A DNA stretch of 64,000 nucleotides, taken from the NCBI GenBank assembly GCA_902567765.1, contig CACFNI010000004.1, forward strand, positions 1 through 64,000. The letters run 5' to 3'. Positions 31,061 through 41,697 of the stretch are shown piece by piece. The stretch is from an uncultured Pelagibacteraceae bacterium (lineage in GTDB: Bacteria; Pseudomonadota; Alphaproteobacteria; Pelagibacterales; Pelagibacteraceae). The first letter of the stretch is position 1. Every line of letters begins with the position of its first letter. The notes below the pieces were generated by a model that was given only the letters and a program-made list of their open reading frames with translations, ran no database searches and was not told where the DNA came from. A program made the position numbers and the translations under genes.

Positions 31061-31130
31061 ATTAAAGATTCAATAAATTTATACGAGTCTGTCATCTTTT
31101 AATTAATAAATAACGAAAGGATTAAAGATA

Positions 31131-32162
31131 ATGAAAAAACTAACTATAGTAATTGCTTCTTTAGTTGCACTTTCAATTGCAACTGTTGCTCAAGCAAGAG
31201 ATCAAATTAAGATAGTTGGTTCTTCTACAGTATTCCCTTATGCGACAGTTGTTGCTGAAAGATTTGGTGGTTCAGGATTTAAAACTCCTGTAATCGAGTC
31301 TACTGGTACTGGTGGTGGAGCTAAACTATTCTGTGCTGGTGTAGGTGAACAACATCCAGATATTACAAATGCATCAAGAGCTATGAAAGATAAAGAAAAA
31401 GCTCTATGTAAGAAAAATGGTGTTAATGATATCGTTGAGATCGTAATTGGTAACGATGGTATTACATTAGCTTACAGCAAAGATGCAAAACCAGTAAACT
31501 TTACTAAAGAACAATTATATTTAGCACTTGCTGCTCATACAGTTGTTGATGGTAAATTAGTTCCAAATATTTATAAAACTTGGGACCAAATTGACCCTAG
31601 CTTACCAAAACAAAAAATTTCAGTGATGATCCCACCAGGAACATCAGGAACTAGAGATGCTTGGAATTCTTTGGTAATGAAAAAAGGTATGACTAAAGAA
31701 GCTAAAGCTCTTTATAAAGCTGGTTTTGAAGCTGGAAATAAAAAATACAAAAAACCTCAAAAACTTTACAGAGAAGATGGTGCTGCTATTGAAGTTGGAG
31801 AAAACGATAGTTTAATCATCCAAAAGTTAACTCAAGATAAAGAAATGTTTGGTTTCTTTGGTTTCAGTTATTTCTTAGCTGCAAAAGATAAATTGCAAGC
31901 AGCAAGTATTGATGGTGGACAACCGTCATTAAAGTCTATTCAAGACTACAGTTATGCTGTTGCTAGACCTTTATTCTTCTACGTGAAAAAAGCACACGTT
32001 GGAGTAATTCCAGGCTTACATGAGTTTGTGAAAGAATTCACAACTAAGAAAGCTATTGGAAAAGGTGGTTACTTAGCAGACATTGGTTTAGTGCCATTAG
32101 ACTCTAAGTTGTATAAAACAACTAGAACTAATGCTACGAAGCTAGTTGCTATGGGTAATTAA
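31131..32162 (+). CDS. pstS: Phosphate ABC transporter substrate-binding protein PstS
   Basis: Signal peptide, IKIVGSSTVFPYATVVAERF, TGTGGGAKLFCAG, PPGTSGTRDAW. Confidence 0.95.
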   Translation: MKKLTIVIASLVALSIATVAQARDQIKIVGSSTVFPYATVVAERFGGSGFKTPVIESTGTGGGAKLFCAGVGEQHPDITNASRAMKDKEKALCKKNGVNDIVEIVIGNDGITLAYSKDAKPVNFTKEQLYLALAAHTVVDGKLVPNIYKTWDQIDPSLPKQKISVMIPPGTSGTRDAWNSLVMKKGMTKEAKALYKAGFEAGNKKYKKPQKLYREDGAAIEVGENDSLIIQKLTQDKEMFGFFGFSYFLAAKDKLQAASIDGGQPSLKSIQDYSYAVARPLFFYVKKAHVGVIPGLHEFVKEFTTKKAIGKGGYLADIGLVPLDSKLYKTTRTNATKLVAMGN

Positions 32163-32185
32163 TTATTCCTCAGTTAACAAATGAT

Positions 32186-32218
32186 TAAAAAGGGGGTCTT
32201 TTTAGACCCCTTTTTTTT
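32186..32218 (+). terminator. Rho-independent terminator between pstS and pstC
   Basis: AAAAAGGGGGTCTTTTTAGACCCCTTTTTTTT hairpin plus T-tract. Confidence 0.9.
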
Positions 32219-32253
32219 AAAAAAAGAGTAAAGTCCTCACTTAAGGAGATTCT

Positions 32254-33639
32254 GTGAACTTAATATTATTTACATTTATTGTTCTTCTAGGTTTCACAAG
32301 CTATTATTTTGGACGCAAAAAAGCATATACAATTCAATCTACAAAAAAAAGATTAACCGCATTACCACAATTTTATGGTTATTATCTTGCAATCTGGTGT
32401 GCAATACCAGCCTTTATAATTTTTTCATTATGGGCAATTTTTGAGCCCACAATTGTAAAACTATTAATCTTAAGTGATTATTCAAATCAAGGTTATCTTG
32501 ATGATGAATTAAATTTATTATACGAAAAATCAAAAGCATTGTCTCGAGGGCAATTCACTGGAGAAATTACACCTTTTATTGAAGCTTCAGCTGAAAAATA
32601 TTTAAGTCTTCGATCAATAGCTCAAAGTTCAAAAGTTGTTATAGTATTATCTGCAATTATTGCCTCTGTTGCTTATGCGTATAAAAGAATTTCATCTAAT
32701 TCTAGAACAAGAGAACCAGTTGAAAAATTTTTGAACGCAGTTTTATTTACAGCTTCTTTAGCTGCAATATTAACTACTGTTGGAATAGTTTTCTCACTTA
32801 TATTTCAAACTATAGATTTTTTTAAAGTAATTCCATTATTTGATTTTGTCTTTGGAACTCACTGGTATCCAGCAAAAGCTTTTGTTAGAGATTCTTCTGA
32901 GGTTTTAGATCCGACAATGTATTCAGATACTTTTGGAGCAGTCCCTATTTTTGCAGGTACTTTTTTTATTGCATTTATTGCTATGTGCGTTGCTATCCCA
33001 ATTGGATTAATGAGTGGAATTTATTTAGCTGAATATGCATCAACTAAAGTTAGACAATATGCAAAACCATTAATTGAAATTTTAGCTGGTATACCAACAG
33101 TTGTTTATGGTTTTTTTGCTGCCCTAACTGTTGGACCATTTTTGAAAGAATTAGGAACTTCAATGGGTCTTGAAGTTTCAGCTGAAAGTGCTTTAGCAGC
33201 AGGAGGGGTAATGGGCATTATGATTATACCATTTATTTCAAGTTTAAGTGACGATGTAATTACAAGTGTGCCTCAAAGTTTAAGAGATGGAAGTTACGCT
33301 ATGGGAGCAACTAAATCAGAAACAATTAAGAGAGTTATTTTTCCCGCGGCATTGCCGGGGATAGTTGGATCTATTTTACTTGGTGTTTCAAGAGCTATTG
33401 GAGAAACAATGATAGTTGTTATGGCCTCTGGTTTAGCTGCTAATTTAACTTTAAATCCTTTAGAGTCTACTTCAACGATTACAGCTCAAATTGTAGTTAT
33501 TCTAATTGGTGACCAAGCTTTTGGCGACCCAAAAACGCAAGCTGCTTTTGCTTTAGGTATGTCATTATTTTTAGTAACACTTTGTTTAAATATTGTGGCC
33601 TTGAGAGTAGTTAAAAAATATAGAGAAAAATATGAATAA
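32254..33639 (+). CDS. pstC: Phosphate ABC transporter permease PstC (GTG start)
   Basis: AGIPTVVYGFFAALTVGP, DGSYAMGATKSETIKRVIFPAALPG, RAIGETMIVVMASG. Confidence 0.95.
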   Translation: MNLILFTFIVLLGFTSYYFGRKKAYTIQSTKKRLTALPQFYGYYLAIWCAIPAFIIFSLWAIFEPTIVKLLILSDYSNQGYLDDELNLLYEKSKALSRGQFTGEITPFIEASAEKYLSLRSIAQSSKVVIVLSAIIASVAYAYKRISSNSRTREPVEKFLNAVLFTASLAAILTTVGIVFSLIFQTIDFFKVIPLFDFVFGTHWYPAKAFVRDSSEVLDPTMYSDTFGAVPIFAGTFFIAFIAMCVAIPIGLMSGIYLAEYASTKVRQYAKPLIEILAGIPTVVYGFFAALTVGPFLKELGTSMGLEVSAESALAAGGVMGIMIIPFISSLSDDVITSVPQSLRDGSYAMGATKSETIKRVIFPAALPGIVGSILLGVSRAIGETMIVVMASGLAANLTLNPLESTSTITAQIVVILIGDQAFGDPKTQAAFALGMSLFLVTLCLNIVALRVVKKYREKYE

Positions 33640-34900
33640 AAATAAAGAACAATTATTAAATAAAAGATATAAAGCTGAACAGCGATTTCGCTTATACGGT
33701 CTGAGTGCAATTTTTATGGCACTTTTATTTTTAACAATCTTTATTTTTAAAATTTTTTCAACTGGCTATTCAGCTTTTCAAAAAACATGGCTTATTGTTC
33801 CAGTAACTTTCGATGCTGAATTAATGATGTTAGACCAAAATCCTTCTAAAGAAGATTTACAGGACGCTGATTATTACGATATAGCATTAAAATCAATGGC
33901 TGATTTAGATCCAAACGCCAATGAAGATCAAGAAAATGAATTGAAGAGAATGGTGTCTTATTTTTTTGAAAAAGAAATTAAAAATGAACTTTTAAATGAC
34001 CCTAATTTAATAGGAAAAACAAAGGAAGTTTATCTAACTGCTTCAGATGATTTAGACCAAGTCTTTAAAGGAAATTATCCAAGAGATTTACCTGAAGACC
34101 AAAGAAGAGTAAGCGATTATCAATTAAAAATTTTTGATCAACTTGTTGCAAATGGTAAGGTTGAAAGTAAATTTAATATAAGTTTTTTTACAAATGCTGA
34201 CTCAAGAGAAGCTGAGCTAGCTGGAATAGCAAGTTCATTTATGGGCTCAATTTTTTCTATACTTGTTTGTTTAATGATAGCTTTTCCTGTTGCGGTTCTA
34301 GCTGCAATCTATCTTGAAGAATTTGCCCCTAAAAATAGATTTACTGATTTTATTGAAGTTAATATAAACAACTTAGCAGCGGTTCCATCTATAGTTTTTG
34401 GTCTATTAGGGTTAGGAGTTTTATTGGCTATATTTCAATTACCAAGGTCTACCCCATTAGTTGGAGGTATCACTTTGTCCTTAATGACCTTACCAACAAT
34501 AATTATAGCTGCTAGAGCATCTTTAAAAGCGGTTCCACCAAGTATAAGAGAGGCAGCACTTGCTATGGGAGCAAGTCGAATGCAAACCACAATGCATCAT
34601 ACAGTTCCTCTTTCTATGCCTGGCACGTTATCAGGAACAATAATTGGTTTAGCTCAAGCTTTAGGAGAAACTGCACCCTTAATTTTAATTGGAATGGTTG
34701 CTTTTGTTAACACGATACCTGGATCACCCATGGATCCTGCTGCAAGCTTACCAGTTCAAATTTATATTTGGGCTGAAAGTGCTGAAAGGGGATTTGTAGA
34801 AAAAGTTTCGGCATGTATAATGGTCTTACTTGGCTTTTTAATAATAATGAATTTATTTGCCCAAATAATAAGACATAAGTTTGAGAAAAAATGGAGTTAA
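33632..34900 (+). CDS. pstA: Phosphate ABC transporter permease PstA
   Basis: [56 protein letters not shown]. Confidence 0.95.
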   Translation: MNKNKEQLLNKRYKAEQRFRLYGLSAIFMALLFLTIFIFKIFSTGYSAFQKTWLIVPVTFDAELMMLDQNPSKEDLQDADYYDIALKSMADLDPNANEDQENELKRMVSYFFEKEIKNELLNDPNLIGKTKEVYLTASDDLDQVFKGNYPRDLPEDQRRVSDYQLKIFDQLVANGKVESKFNISFFTNADSREAELAGIASSFMGSIFSILVCLMIAFPVAVLAAIYLEEFAPKNRFTDFIEVNINNLAAVPSIVFGLLGLGVLLAIFQLPRSTPLVGGITLSLMTLPTIIIAARASLKAVPPSIREAALAMGASRMQTTMHHTVPLSMPGTLSGTIIGLAQALGETAPLILIGMVAFVNTIPGSPMDPAASLPVQIYIWAESAERGFVEKVSACIMVLLGFLIIMNLFAQIIRHKFEKKWS

Positions 34901-34901
34901 A

Positions 34902-35657
34902 ATGATAAAGATTAAAGCAAAAGATGTTGATGTTTTTTATGGAAAAAAACAAGCACTCTTTAATATAAGTTTAGATATTGAAGAAAATCAAGTAACGGCA
35001 TTAATTGGTCCATCTGGTTGTGGTAAATCAACTTTCCTAAGATGTCTTAATAGAATGAATGATGTAATTGATATCTGTAGTGTTAAAGGAGAAATTTTAA
35101 TTAATGATTTTAATATCAATGATAAAAGTTGTGATGTCGTAAGACTAAGAGAAAAAATTGGTATGGTTTTTCAAAAACCCAATCCTTTCCCAAAAACTTT
35201 ATATGAAAATGTATCTTACGGTCCAACAATTCATGGTATGGCTCAATCAAAACAAGAAATGGATGAAATTGTTGAAACTAGTTTGAAAAAGGCTGCACTA
35301 TGGGATGAGGTAAAAGATAGGTTGCATGAACCTGGAACTGGATTATCTGGAGGACAACAGCAAAGACTTTGTATTGCTAGAGCGATTTCTGTAAGACCTG
35401 AAGTTATATTAATGGATGAGCCTTGTTCAGCATTAGATCCAATAGCAACAGCACAAATTGAAGAATTGATTGATGAGTTAAAAAAAGAGCACACAATAAT
35501 AATTGTAACTCATTCTATGGCTCAAGCAGCACGTGTTTCTCAAAATACAGGTTTTTTTCATTTAGGACAATTGATTGAACATGGATCTACTGATAAAATA
35601 TTTAAGAATCCTGATAATAAAAAAACGCAAGATTATATAACAGGGAGGTTTGGATAA
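34902..35657 (+). CDS. pstB: Phosphate ABC transporter ATP-binding protein PstB
   Basis: [55 protein letters not shown]; start set to internal ATG (MIKIKAKD) rather than the track start. Confidence 0.96.
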   Translation: MIKIKAKDVDVFYGKKQALFNISLDIEENQVTALIGPSGCGKSTFLRCLNRMNDVIDICSVKGEILINDFNINDKSCDVVRLREKIGMVFQKPNPFPKTLYENVSYGPTIHGMAQSKQEMDEIVETSLKKAALWDEVKDRLHEPGTGLSGGQQQRLCIARAISVRPEVILMDEPCSALDPIATAQIEELIDELKKEHTIIIVTHSMAQAARVSQNTGFFHLGQLIEHGSTDKIFKNPDNKKTQDYITGRFG

Positions 35658-36364
35658 TGTCTGAAGCACCACATACAGTTAAATCTTACGAAGAAGAACT
35701 AAAAAATCTTAATGCTAATATAATTAAAATGGGAAGTGCATGTGAAGATTCTTTAGGTAAAGCAATTCAAGCCATTACAACAAGAGATAACAATATTGCA
35801 GAAGCTGTTATTCAAGAAGATGAAAAAATAGATAAATATGAGACTTTAATTGAACAGCAAGTTGTGAATTTAATTGCTTTAAGACAACCTATGGCAATTG
35901 ATTTAAGAGAGACAGTAACGGCTTTGAAAATGTCTTCAGATTTAGAAAGAATAGGTGATTTGGCAAAAAATATATCCAAGAGAACACTTTTGCTTAATGA
36001 AAATCTTACAAAGAATTTGGTAGACTCATTGAATAGAGTAGCTACCAATGTTCAAAAACAATTAAAATCAACATTAGATGCTTATCTAGAAAGATCTGCG
36101 CCAATGGCAGTAAATGTTTGGGAAAGTGATGAGCAAATAGATGATCTAACAAATCTTTGTATGCAAGAAGTTATAAAATATCTTAAAGAAAATGAAAAAA
36201 ATTTAGAAGATGGAACCCATTTATTGTTTGTAACTAAAAACATAGAGCGTATTGGTGATCATACTACAAATGTTGCAGAACAAGTTTATTATTTAGTTAA
36301 AGGCGAATATTTAGAAGGTGATAGACCCAAGGGAACAGAGCCAATTGTAACCGGAGAAAAATGA
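35657..36364 (+). CDS. phoU: Phosphate signalling complex protein PhoU
   Basis: Two PhoU repeats, ALRQPMAIDLRETVTALKMSSDLERIGDLAKNI, NIERIGDHTTNVAEQVYY. Confidence 0.96.
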   Translation: MSEAPHTVKSYEEELKNLNANIIKMGSACEDSLGKAIQAITTRDNNIAEAVIQEDEKIDKYETLIEQQVVNLIALRQPMAIDLRETVTALKMSSDLERIGDLAKNISKRTLLLNENLTKNLVDSLNRVATNVQKQLKSTLDAYLERSAPMAVNVWESDEQIDDLTNLCMQEVIKYLKENEKNLEDGTHLLFVTKNIERIGDHTTNVAEQVYYLVKGEYLEGDRPKGTEPIVTGEK

Positions 36365-36367
36365 TTT

Positions 36368-37051
36368 ATGACAGCTCATGTTTTCATAGCTGAAGATGAA
36401 GCATCAATTGTTAGTTTGTTAAAGTACAATCTTGAAAAAGAAGGTTATAAAGTTAGTCATTCAGAAAATGGAGAAGATGCTCTTAAACAAATAAAATCAA
36501 AACAGCCAGATTTAATATTAATGGATTGGATGTTACCAGAATTATCTGGTGTTGAAATTTGTAAAAACTTAAAAAAAGATAATAAGTTTAATGATATTCC
36601 TGTCATTATGTTAACTGCAAAAGGAGAGGAAGAAGACAAATTAAAAGCATTTGATACAGGTGCAGATGATTATGTAACTAAACCTTTTAGTCAAAAAGAA
36701 TTGAATGCTAGAATTAAATCTTTATTGAGAAGATCTAAACCTCAATCATCATCAGACATTGTAGAATTTACTGATTTAAAAATAGATCGGATTACAAAAA
36801 GAGTTTATAGAAAAGATAAAGAAATTACTTTGGGTCCAACTGAATTTAAACTCTTAGATTTTTTTATCAAAAATCCAAAAAGAGTTTATTCAAGAGAACA
36901 ACTCTTAAATAATGTTTGGGGAGAAAACATATACGTTGAGTCACGAACGGTTGATGTACACATAAGAAGATTAAGACAAGCAATTAACATACAAAATACA
37001 AAACCTTTAATTAGAACAGTTAGGTCAGCTGGTTATTCTTTAGAAACTTGA
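36368..37051 (+). CDS. phoB: Phosphate regulon response regulator PhoB
   Basis: Receiver LILMDWMLPELSGVE, OmpR-type winged helix LGPTEFKLLDFFIKNPKRVYSREQLL...RTVDVHIRRLR. Confidence 0.95.
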   Translation: MTAHVFIAEDEASIVSLLKYNLEKEGYKVSHSENGEDALKQIKSKQPDLILMDWMLPELSGVEICKNLKKDNKFNDIPVIMLTAKGEEEDKLKAFDTGADDYVTKPFSQKELNARIKSLLRRSKPQSSSDIVEFTDLKIDRITKRVYRKDKEITLGPTEFKLLDFFIKNPKRVYSREQLLNNVWGENIYVESRTVDVHIRRLRQAINIQNTKPLIRTVRSAGYSLET

Positions 37052-37557
37052 AGATCTTTGGGCCTTATAAATTCTTTTAATACTCCTTTTTTCTCAACTT
37101 CATTCCAGGATTTAATATCAAACTCAATTTTTGCAAATGCTGCTGTTGGGAATTTATAATTCATTAGTTTAAAATTATTCGTTTTATGATTTTTTGTAAG
37201 ATTTCGTACTAAATTTTTCACTGATGGTTCATGGTTTATAATCAAAATTGATTTATATTCACTGGATATTTCTTTAATTTTTTTTACAATTGCATTCTCA
37301 TCAACTAAATATAAATCTTTTGAAAAATTAATTTTTTTTGGCTTATTAATTTTCTTGGATAAAATTTGAAAAGTTTTTTTTGTTCTTTTTGATGATGAAA
37401 TTAATGCATAATCAAATTCAAATTTTTTTTTAACAAAAAATTCACAAATCATTTTTGCATTTTTCTTGCCTCTTTTACTAAGTGGTCTATCAAAATCATT
37501 AATACTTAAATCATCCCAACTAGATTTTGCGTGTCTCATGACGTATAATTGATACAT
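37033..37557 (-). CDS. SixA-like histidine phosphatase
   Basis: MYQLYVMRHAKSSWDD RHG motif; start set to ATG at 37557. Confidence 0.9.
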   Translation of the reverse strand: MYQLYVMRHAKSSWDDLSINDFDRPLSKRGKKNAKMICEFFVKKKFEFDYALISSSKRTKKTFQILSKKINKPKKINFSKDLYLVDENAIVKKIKEISSEYKSILIINHEPSVKNLVRNLTKNHKTNNFKLMNYKFPTAAFAKIEFDIKSWNEVEKKGVLKEFIRPKDLQVSKE

Positions 37558-37570
37558 AAAATCTAAATAT

Positions 37571-39727
37571 ATGACTGCTTTAAAAAAACAACATAAAGAA
37601 GAGCTGAAATCTAAATATATAAATAGAGAGCTTTCTTGGTTAAAATTCAACGACAGAGTACTTTTAGAGGCACAAAATATCGAAAATCCTCTTTATGAAA
37701 GAGTAAAGTTTTTATCAATTGCTGGGTCTAATCTAGATGAATTTTTTATGGTCCGAGTTGCTGGATTATATAGTCAAATAAAACAAGAAGTTGACTCATT
37801 AAGTTCTGATGGTTTGACACCTGAAGAGCAAATGGATGAGGTAGTGCTTGAAACTAAGAATCTATTAAAAAAACAGAACAAAATTTTTATTCAACTGATT
37901 ATGGAATTAAAAAAAAATAATATCAATTTAGTTAAACCAGTTAATTTAAATACTAAGGATAAAAAAAAACTTTTAGAAATATTTAAAGAAGAGATTTACC
38001 CTTTATTAACACCATCAGCAATTGATCCTGCGCACCCATTTCCATTTATAATCAATCAAGGAAGAGCAATTGTAATGAAGTTAAGAAAAAAAAATAAAAA
38101 AAGGATTTTAAACTCAATAATTGTAATACCAAAAGCATTATCTAGATTTATTGAAATAGAGTCTTCTAAAAATCATAAGAAGTTTGTTATTCTAGATGAC
38201 GTAATAAGTTTTTTTGCTAATGAAATTTTTCCAGATCATGATTTAGAAAATAAAATGATTTTTAGAGTAATAAGAGACAGCGATGTAGAGATTCAAGAGG
38301 AAGCAGAAGATTTAGTTAGATCTTTTGAATTGGCTTTAAAAAGACGTAGAACGGGTGATATTGTTCGTTTAGAGGTTCTTGAAAATAGCGATAACGAATT
38401 GGTAAGATTTATAACTAATAAATTAGATATAAATCCTGACTATATTTATGATGTATCTGGCCTTGTTGGAATTCAAGATATAGATCAAATATGTAAAGTA
38501 AAAAATCCAAAATTAAGATTTAAGCATTTTACGCCTAGAGAAGTTGAAAGATTAAAAGAATATAATGATAATTTTTTTGAAACTATTAAAAAGAAAGATT
38601 TAGTTGTTCATCATCCTTTTGAAACATTTGACTCAGTAATTGAATTTTTAAACCAAGCAGCAAATGATAAAAAAGTTATAGCTATTAAACAAACTTTATA
38701 TAGAACAACTCTAGACTCACCAATTGTTAAAGCTTTAATAACCGCTGCAGAGAACGGAAAAACAGTTACCGCTTTAATTGAAATTAAAGCTAGATTTGAT
38801 GAGGAAGCTAATATTCAACTATCAAGAAGTTTAGAAAAAGTAGGTGTTCAAATTGTTTATGGTTTTGCTAAATATAAAACTCATGCAAAATCATCATTAG
38901 TTTTAAGAAGAGAACAGGGTAAAATACAAACTTATTTTCATTTAGGAACTGGCAATTATCATCCAGTAAATGCTAAAATTTACACTGATTTGTCTTTATT
39001 TAGTTGTGATAAGAAAATGGCATCAGATGTTGAAAAGTTTTTCAATTATGTAACAGGATACGCAAAACCAAAAAATTTAAATAAAATGTCTATTTCGCCA
39101 GTAAATATGAGGCAAACCTTAAATGAAAATATTGATGCTGAAATTAAAAATTCTAAAAATGGAAAATTTGCAGCTATTTGGGCAAAAATGAACTCTTTAG
39201 TAGATCCAGAAATTATTGATAAATTTTATGAAGCTTCGAATGCTGGTGTAAAAATTCATTTATTTGTAAGGGGTGTTTGTTGTTTAAGACCAGGAGTTAA
39301 AGATAGATCAGAAAACATAGTTGTGAAAAGTATCATAGGAAGATTTTTAGAGCATTCTAGAATTTACTGCTTTAGTAATGGTACAAAAAAAATGCCTAAT
39401 AGAAATGCAAAAGTATATATTTCTTCAGCCGATTTAATGCCGAGAAATTTAAATAGAAGAGTAGAACTTCTAGTGCCAATTGAAAATGAAACTGTTCATG
39501 AGCAAATTTTAGATCAAATAATGTTAGCAAATTATCTTGATACTAATCAGAGCTGGGAGCTCAATGCTGATGGTAATTATAAAAAAATTAAATATAGTAA
39601 TAACGATTCCTTTTCAGCTCATGAATATTTTATGAATAATCCGAGCTTATCTGGAAGAGGTAAAGCTAAACTAAAAATGCAGCCTAAACAACTGCACTTA
39701 AGATTGATTAAAAGTGGAAGTAATTAA
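37571..39727 (+). CDS. ppk1: Polyphosphate kinase 1
   Basis: YINRELSWLKFNDRVLLEA, HHPFETFDSVIEFL, GTGNYHPVNAKIYTDL, RVELLVPIE. Confidence 0.97.
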   Translation: MTALKKQHKEELKSKYINRELSWLKFNDRVLLEAQNIENPLYERVKFLSIAGSNLDEFFMVRVAGLYSQIKQEVDSLSSDGLTPEEQMDEVVLETKNLLKKQNKIFIQLIMELKKNNINLVKPVNLNTKDKKKLLEIFKEEIYPLLTPSAIDPAHPFPFIINQGRAIVMKLRKKNKKRILNSIIVIPKALSRFIEIESSKNHKKFVILDDVISFFANEIFPDHDLENKMIFRVIRDSDVEIQEEAEDLVRSFELALKRRRTGDIVRLEVLENSDNELVRFITNKLDINPDYIYDVSGLVGIQDIDQICKVKNPKLRFKHFTPREVERLKEYNDNFFETIKKKDLVVHHPFETFDSVIEFLNQAANDKKVIAIKQTLYRTTLDSPIVKALITAAENGKTVTALIEIKARFDEEANIQLSRSLEKVGVQIVYGFAKYKTHAKSSLVLRREQGKIQTYFHLGTGNYHPVNAKIYTDLSLFSCDKKMASDVEKFFNYVTGYAKPKNLNKMSISPVNMRQTLNENIDAEIKNSKNGKFAAIWAKMNSLVDPEIIDKFYEASNAGVKIHLFVRGVCCLRPGVKDRSENIVVKSIIGRFLEHSRIYCFSNGTKKMPNRNAKVYISSADLMPRNLNRRVELLVPIENETVHEQILDQIMLANYLDTNQSWELNADGNYKKIKYSNNDSFSAHEYFMNNPSLSGRGKAKLKMQPKQLHLRLIKSGSN

Positions 39728-41219
39728 AACTAAAAATAGTTTAAAATTTAAACAGGCAAAATTAGCTATAATAGACATTGGATCAAACTCTATAAGAATG
39801 CTAATTTATGAAGATTTCAGTTCTTCTCGTGTGCCTTTTTTTAATGAAAAAGCTGTTTGTGAACTTGGAAAAAATTTAGATAAATCGAAAAAACTTCACA
39901 GATCTGGTACTGAATATGCTTTAAAAGTTTTAAAAAGATTTTCTGAAATTTTAAATATTTCAAAAATCACAAATCTAAAGATTATTGCAACAGCAGTTAT
40001 AAGAGAAGCAACTGATACAAAACCTTTTATTGATGAAGTTGAAAAACTTTTTAAAACTAAGATTAATATATTATCAGGCGAAGAAGAAGCTACATGCTCA
40101 GCTGAGGGAGTAAAAATAGGTTTTGAAAATGTTGATGGATTAGTTGCTGATCTTGGAGGTGGTAGTTTGGAGTTAGCCCGAGTTGAAAACAATATTGTAA
40201 CCAATACAACCTCATTACCCGTTGGTGTTTTAAGATTATTAAATAATCCTATAGTTAAAAAAAGAAATTTAGCAAAATATATTAAAAAATTATTAAGAGA
40301 TGAAAAATGGCTCTCAAAAAAGAAGTTTAATAATTTATATTTAGTTGGAGGTACTTGGCGTGCATTATTTAAGTTACATCTTTTTCAAAATAATCATCCG
40401 GTACATATAATTCATCAATATAGTATTGATAACAATGTTTTATCTAAGTTTGTAGATAAAATTTCATCTTTTAATAAATCTAAACTTAAAACAGTTGAGT
40501 ATATTTCAAAATCTAGAACACCATATTTACCCTATAGTTGCATTATACTTGATGAAATTATGAGAGTTACAAATCCAAGAAATATAATTTGTTCTATAAG
40601 TGGTTTGCGTGAAGGTTCTTTATCAATTGACTATTTTAAAGATGTAAAAGAATCTGAAATCTTTTACAAAGCACTTGAGAATGTTGCAAAAAAAAGAGGT
40701 GATCTAGTATCGAACTATAAAAAATATTATGATTTTATTCAGCCAGTTTTTGAAGGCAATGAACATTTTAATAAGAAATTATTATATCTAGCATGTGTAT
40801 TAAGCCATATGGATTGGGGATTAGGAGCATTTCAAAAAGCCGAATTGGTATTTCAAGAAACGATAAACACTCCGTTACTTAGACTGACACACAAAGAAAG
40901 AATACAATTAGCTTTGTCATGTTATTGGCGCTACTGCAGTATCAAATATAATCCAAAAATGGAGTACCTAACTTTTTTAAATAATAATGAAATTTTTTCA
41001 AGCAAACAAGTGGGAGCTGCATTGAGATTTTCACAATCATTGACCTCGATATCTACGATATTTCTTGAAGAGTTTAAATTGTATAAAAGAGGTAATGCTG
41101 TATTTTTGAAAATTCCATCACAACATCAAGAAATAATCTCAAAACAAGTTACTAAAAGATTTAAAGCTCTTGCTAGAGAATTATTTTTAGAGCCAAGAGT
41201 AATTTATTCAAATAATTAA
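39714..41219 (+). CDS. ppx: Ppx/GppA exopolyphosphatase (GTG start)
   Basis: LAIIDIGSNSIRMLIYE, TAVIREATD, GLVADLGGGSLEL. Confidence 0.95.
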   Translation: MEVIKTKNSLKFKQAKLAIIDIGSNSIRMLIYEDFSSSRVPFFNEKAVCELGKNLDKSKKLHRSGTEYALKVLKRFSEILNISKITNLKIIATAVIREATDTKPFIDEVEKLFKTKINILSGEEEATCSAEGVKIGFENVDGLVADLGGGSLELARVENNIVTNTTSLPVGVLRLLNNPIVKKRNLAKYIKKLLRDEKWLSKKKFNNLYLVGGTWRALFKLHLFQNNHPVHIIHQYSIDNNVLSKFVDKISSFNKSKLKTVEYISKSRTPYLPYSCIILDEIMRVTNPRNIICSISGLREGSLSIDYFKDVKESEIFYKALENVAKKRGDLVSNYKKYYDFIQPVFEGNEHFNKKLLYLACVLSHMDWGLGAFQKAELVFQETINTPLLRLTHKERIQLALSCYWRYCSIKYNPKMEYLTFLNNNEIFSSKQVGAALRFSQSLTSISTIFLEEFKLYKRGNAVFLKIPSQHQEIISKQVTKRFKALARELFLEPRVIYSNN

Positions 41220-41241
41220 AAATAAACTGAATTTAATTAAA

Positions 41242-41270
41242 CTTTAACAATAAGTAAATATTTTTGTAAC
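41242..41270 (+). promoter_or_regulatory. Weak candidate Pho-box-like repeat
   Basis: CTTTAAC-AATA-AGTAAAT-ATTT-TTGTAAC followed 10 bp later by TAAAAT; no + strand ORF downstream. Confidence 0.25.
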
Positions 41271-41359
41271 TTAGTTTTTTTAAAATGTATTTACAAAATT
41301 TAAAATATTTAAACTAATTATTTCCCCCTCCGTTTAATTTAAATTTTGTTAATTAACTA

Positions 41360-41393
41360 CTTTCTCCCTTTGCTTAAATAACAAGGGAGAAAG
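41360..41393. other. Perfect 11-bp inverted repeat (RNA hairpin)
   Basis: CTTTCTCCCTT-TGCTTAAATAAC-AAGGGAGAAAG; no adjacent T-tract. Confidence 0.7.
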
Positions 41394-41408
41394 AGGATTT
41401 ATTGAATT

Positions 41409-41618
41409 TTAATTATTTACAGATGCAGGAGACTGCTTTGCATTTTCCTTAGCAAGCTTTTTTGCTTTTTTTTCTGCAACCTTCTTTTCTAAACCAGCAA
41501 TTTTAATATTAACTTTTGACAATTTTTTTTCTTTAGCCGTAATTTTGTTTTTCAGTCTATCAATTGCTTTTAAAATTTTTGTTTTTTTCTTCTCATTTTT
41601 TTTTAATTTTTTTCCCAT
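41409..41618 (-). CDS. Small Lys-rich coiled-coil protein, uncharacterised
   Basis: MGKKLKKNEKKKTKILKAIDRLKNKITAKEKKLSKVNIKIAGLEKKVAEKKAKKLAKENAKQSPASVNN preceded by GGAGGT Shine-Dalgarno. Confidence 0.75.
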   Translation of the reverse strand: MGKKLKKNEKKKTKILKAIDRLKNKITAKEKKLSKVNIKIAGLEKKVAEKKAKKLAKENAKQSPASVNN

Positions 41619-41697
41619 CTCTACCTCCAAATTTTTAGATGATTAATTAAATCACATAATTCATAAATCTGAAAGTTAATTTGATACAACCTGTAGT

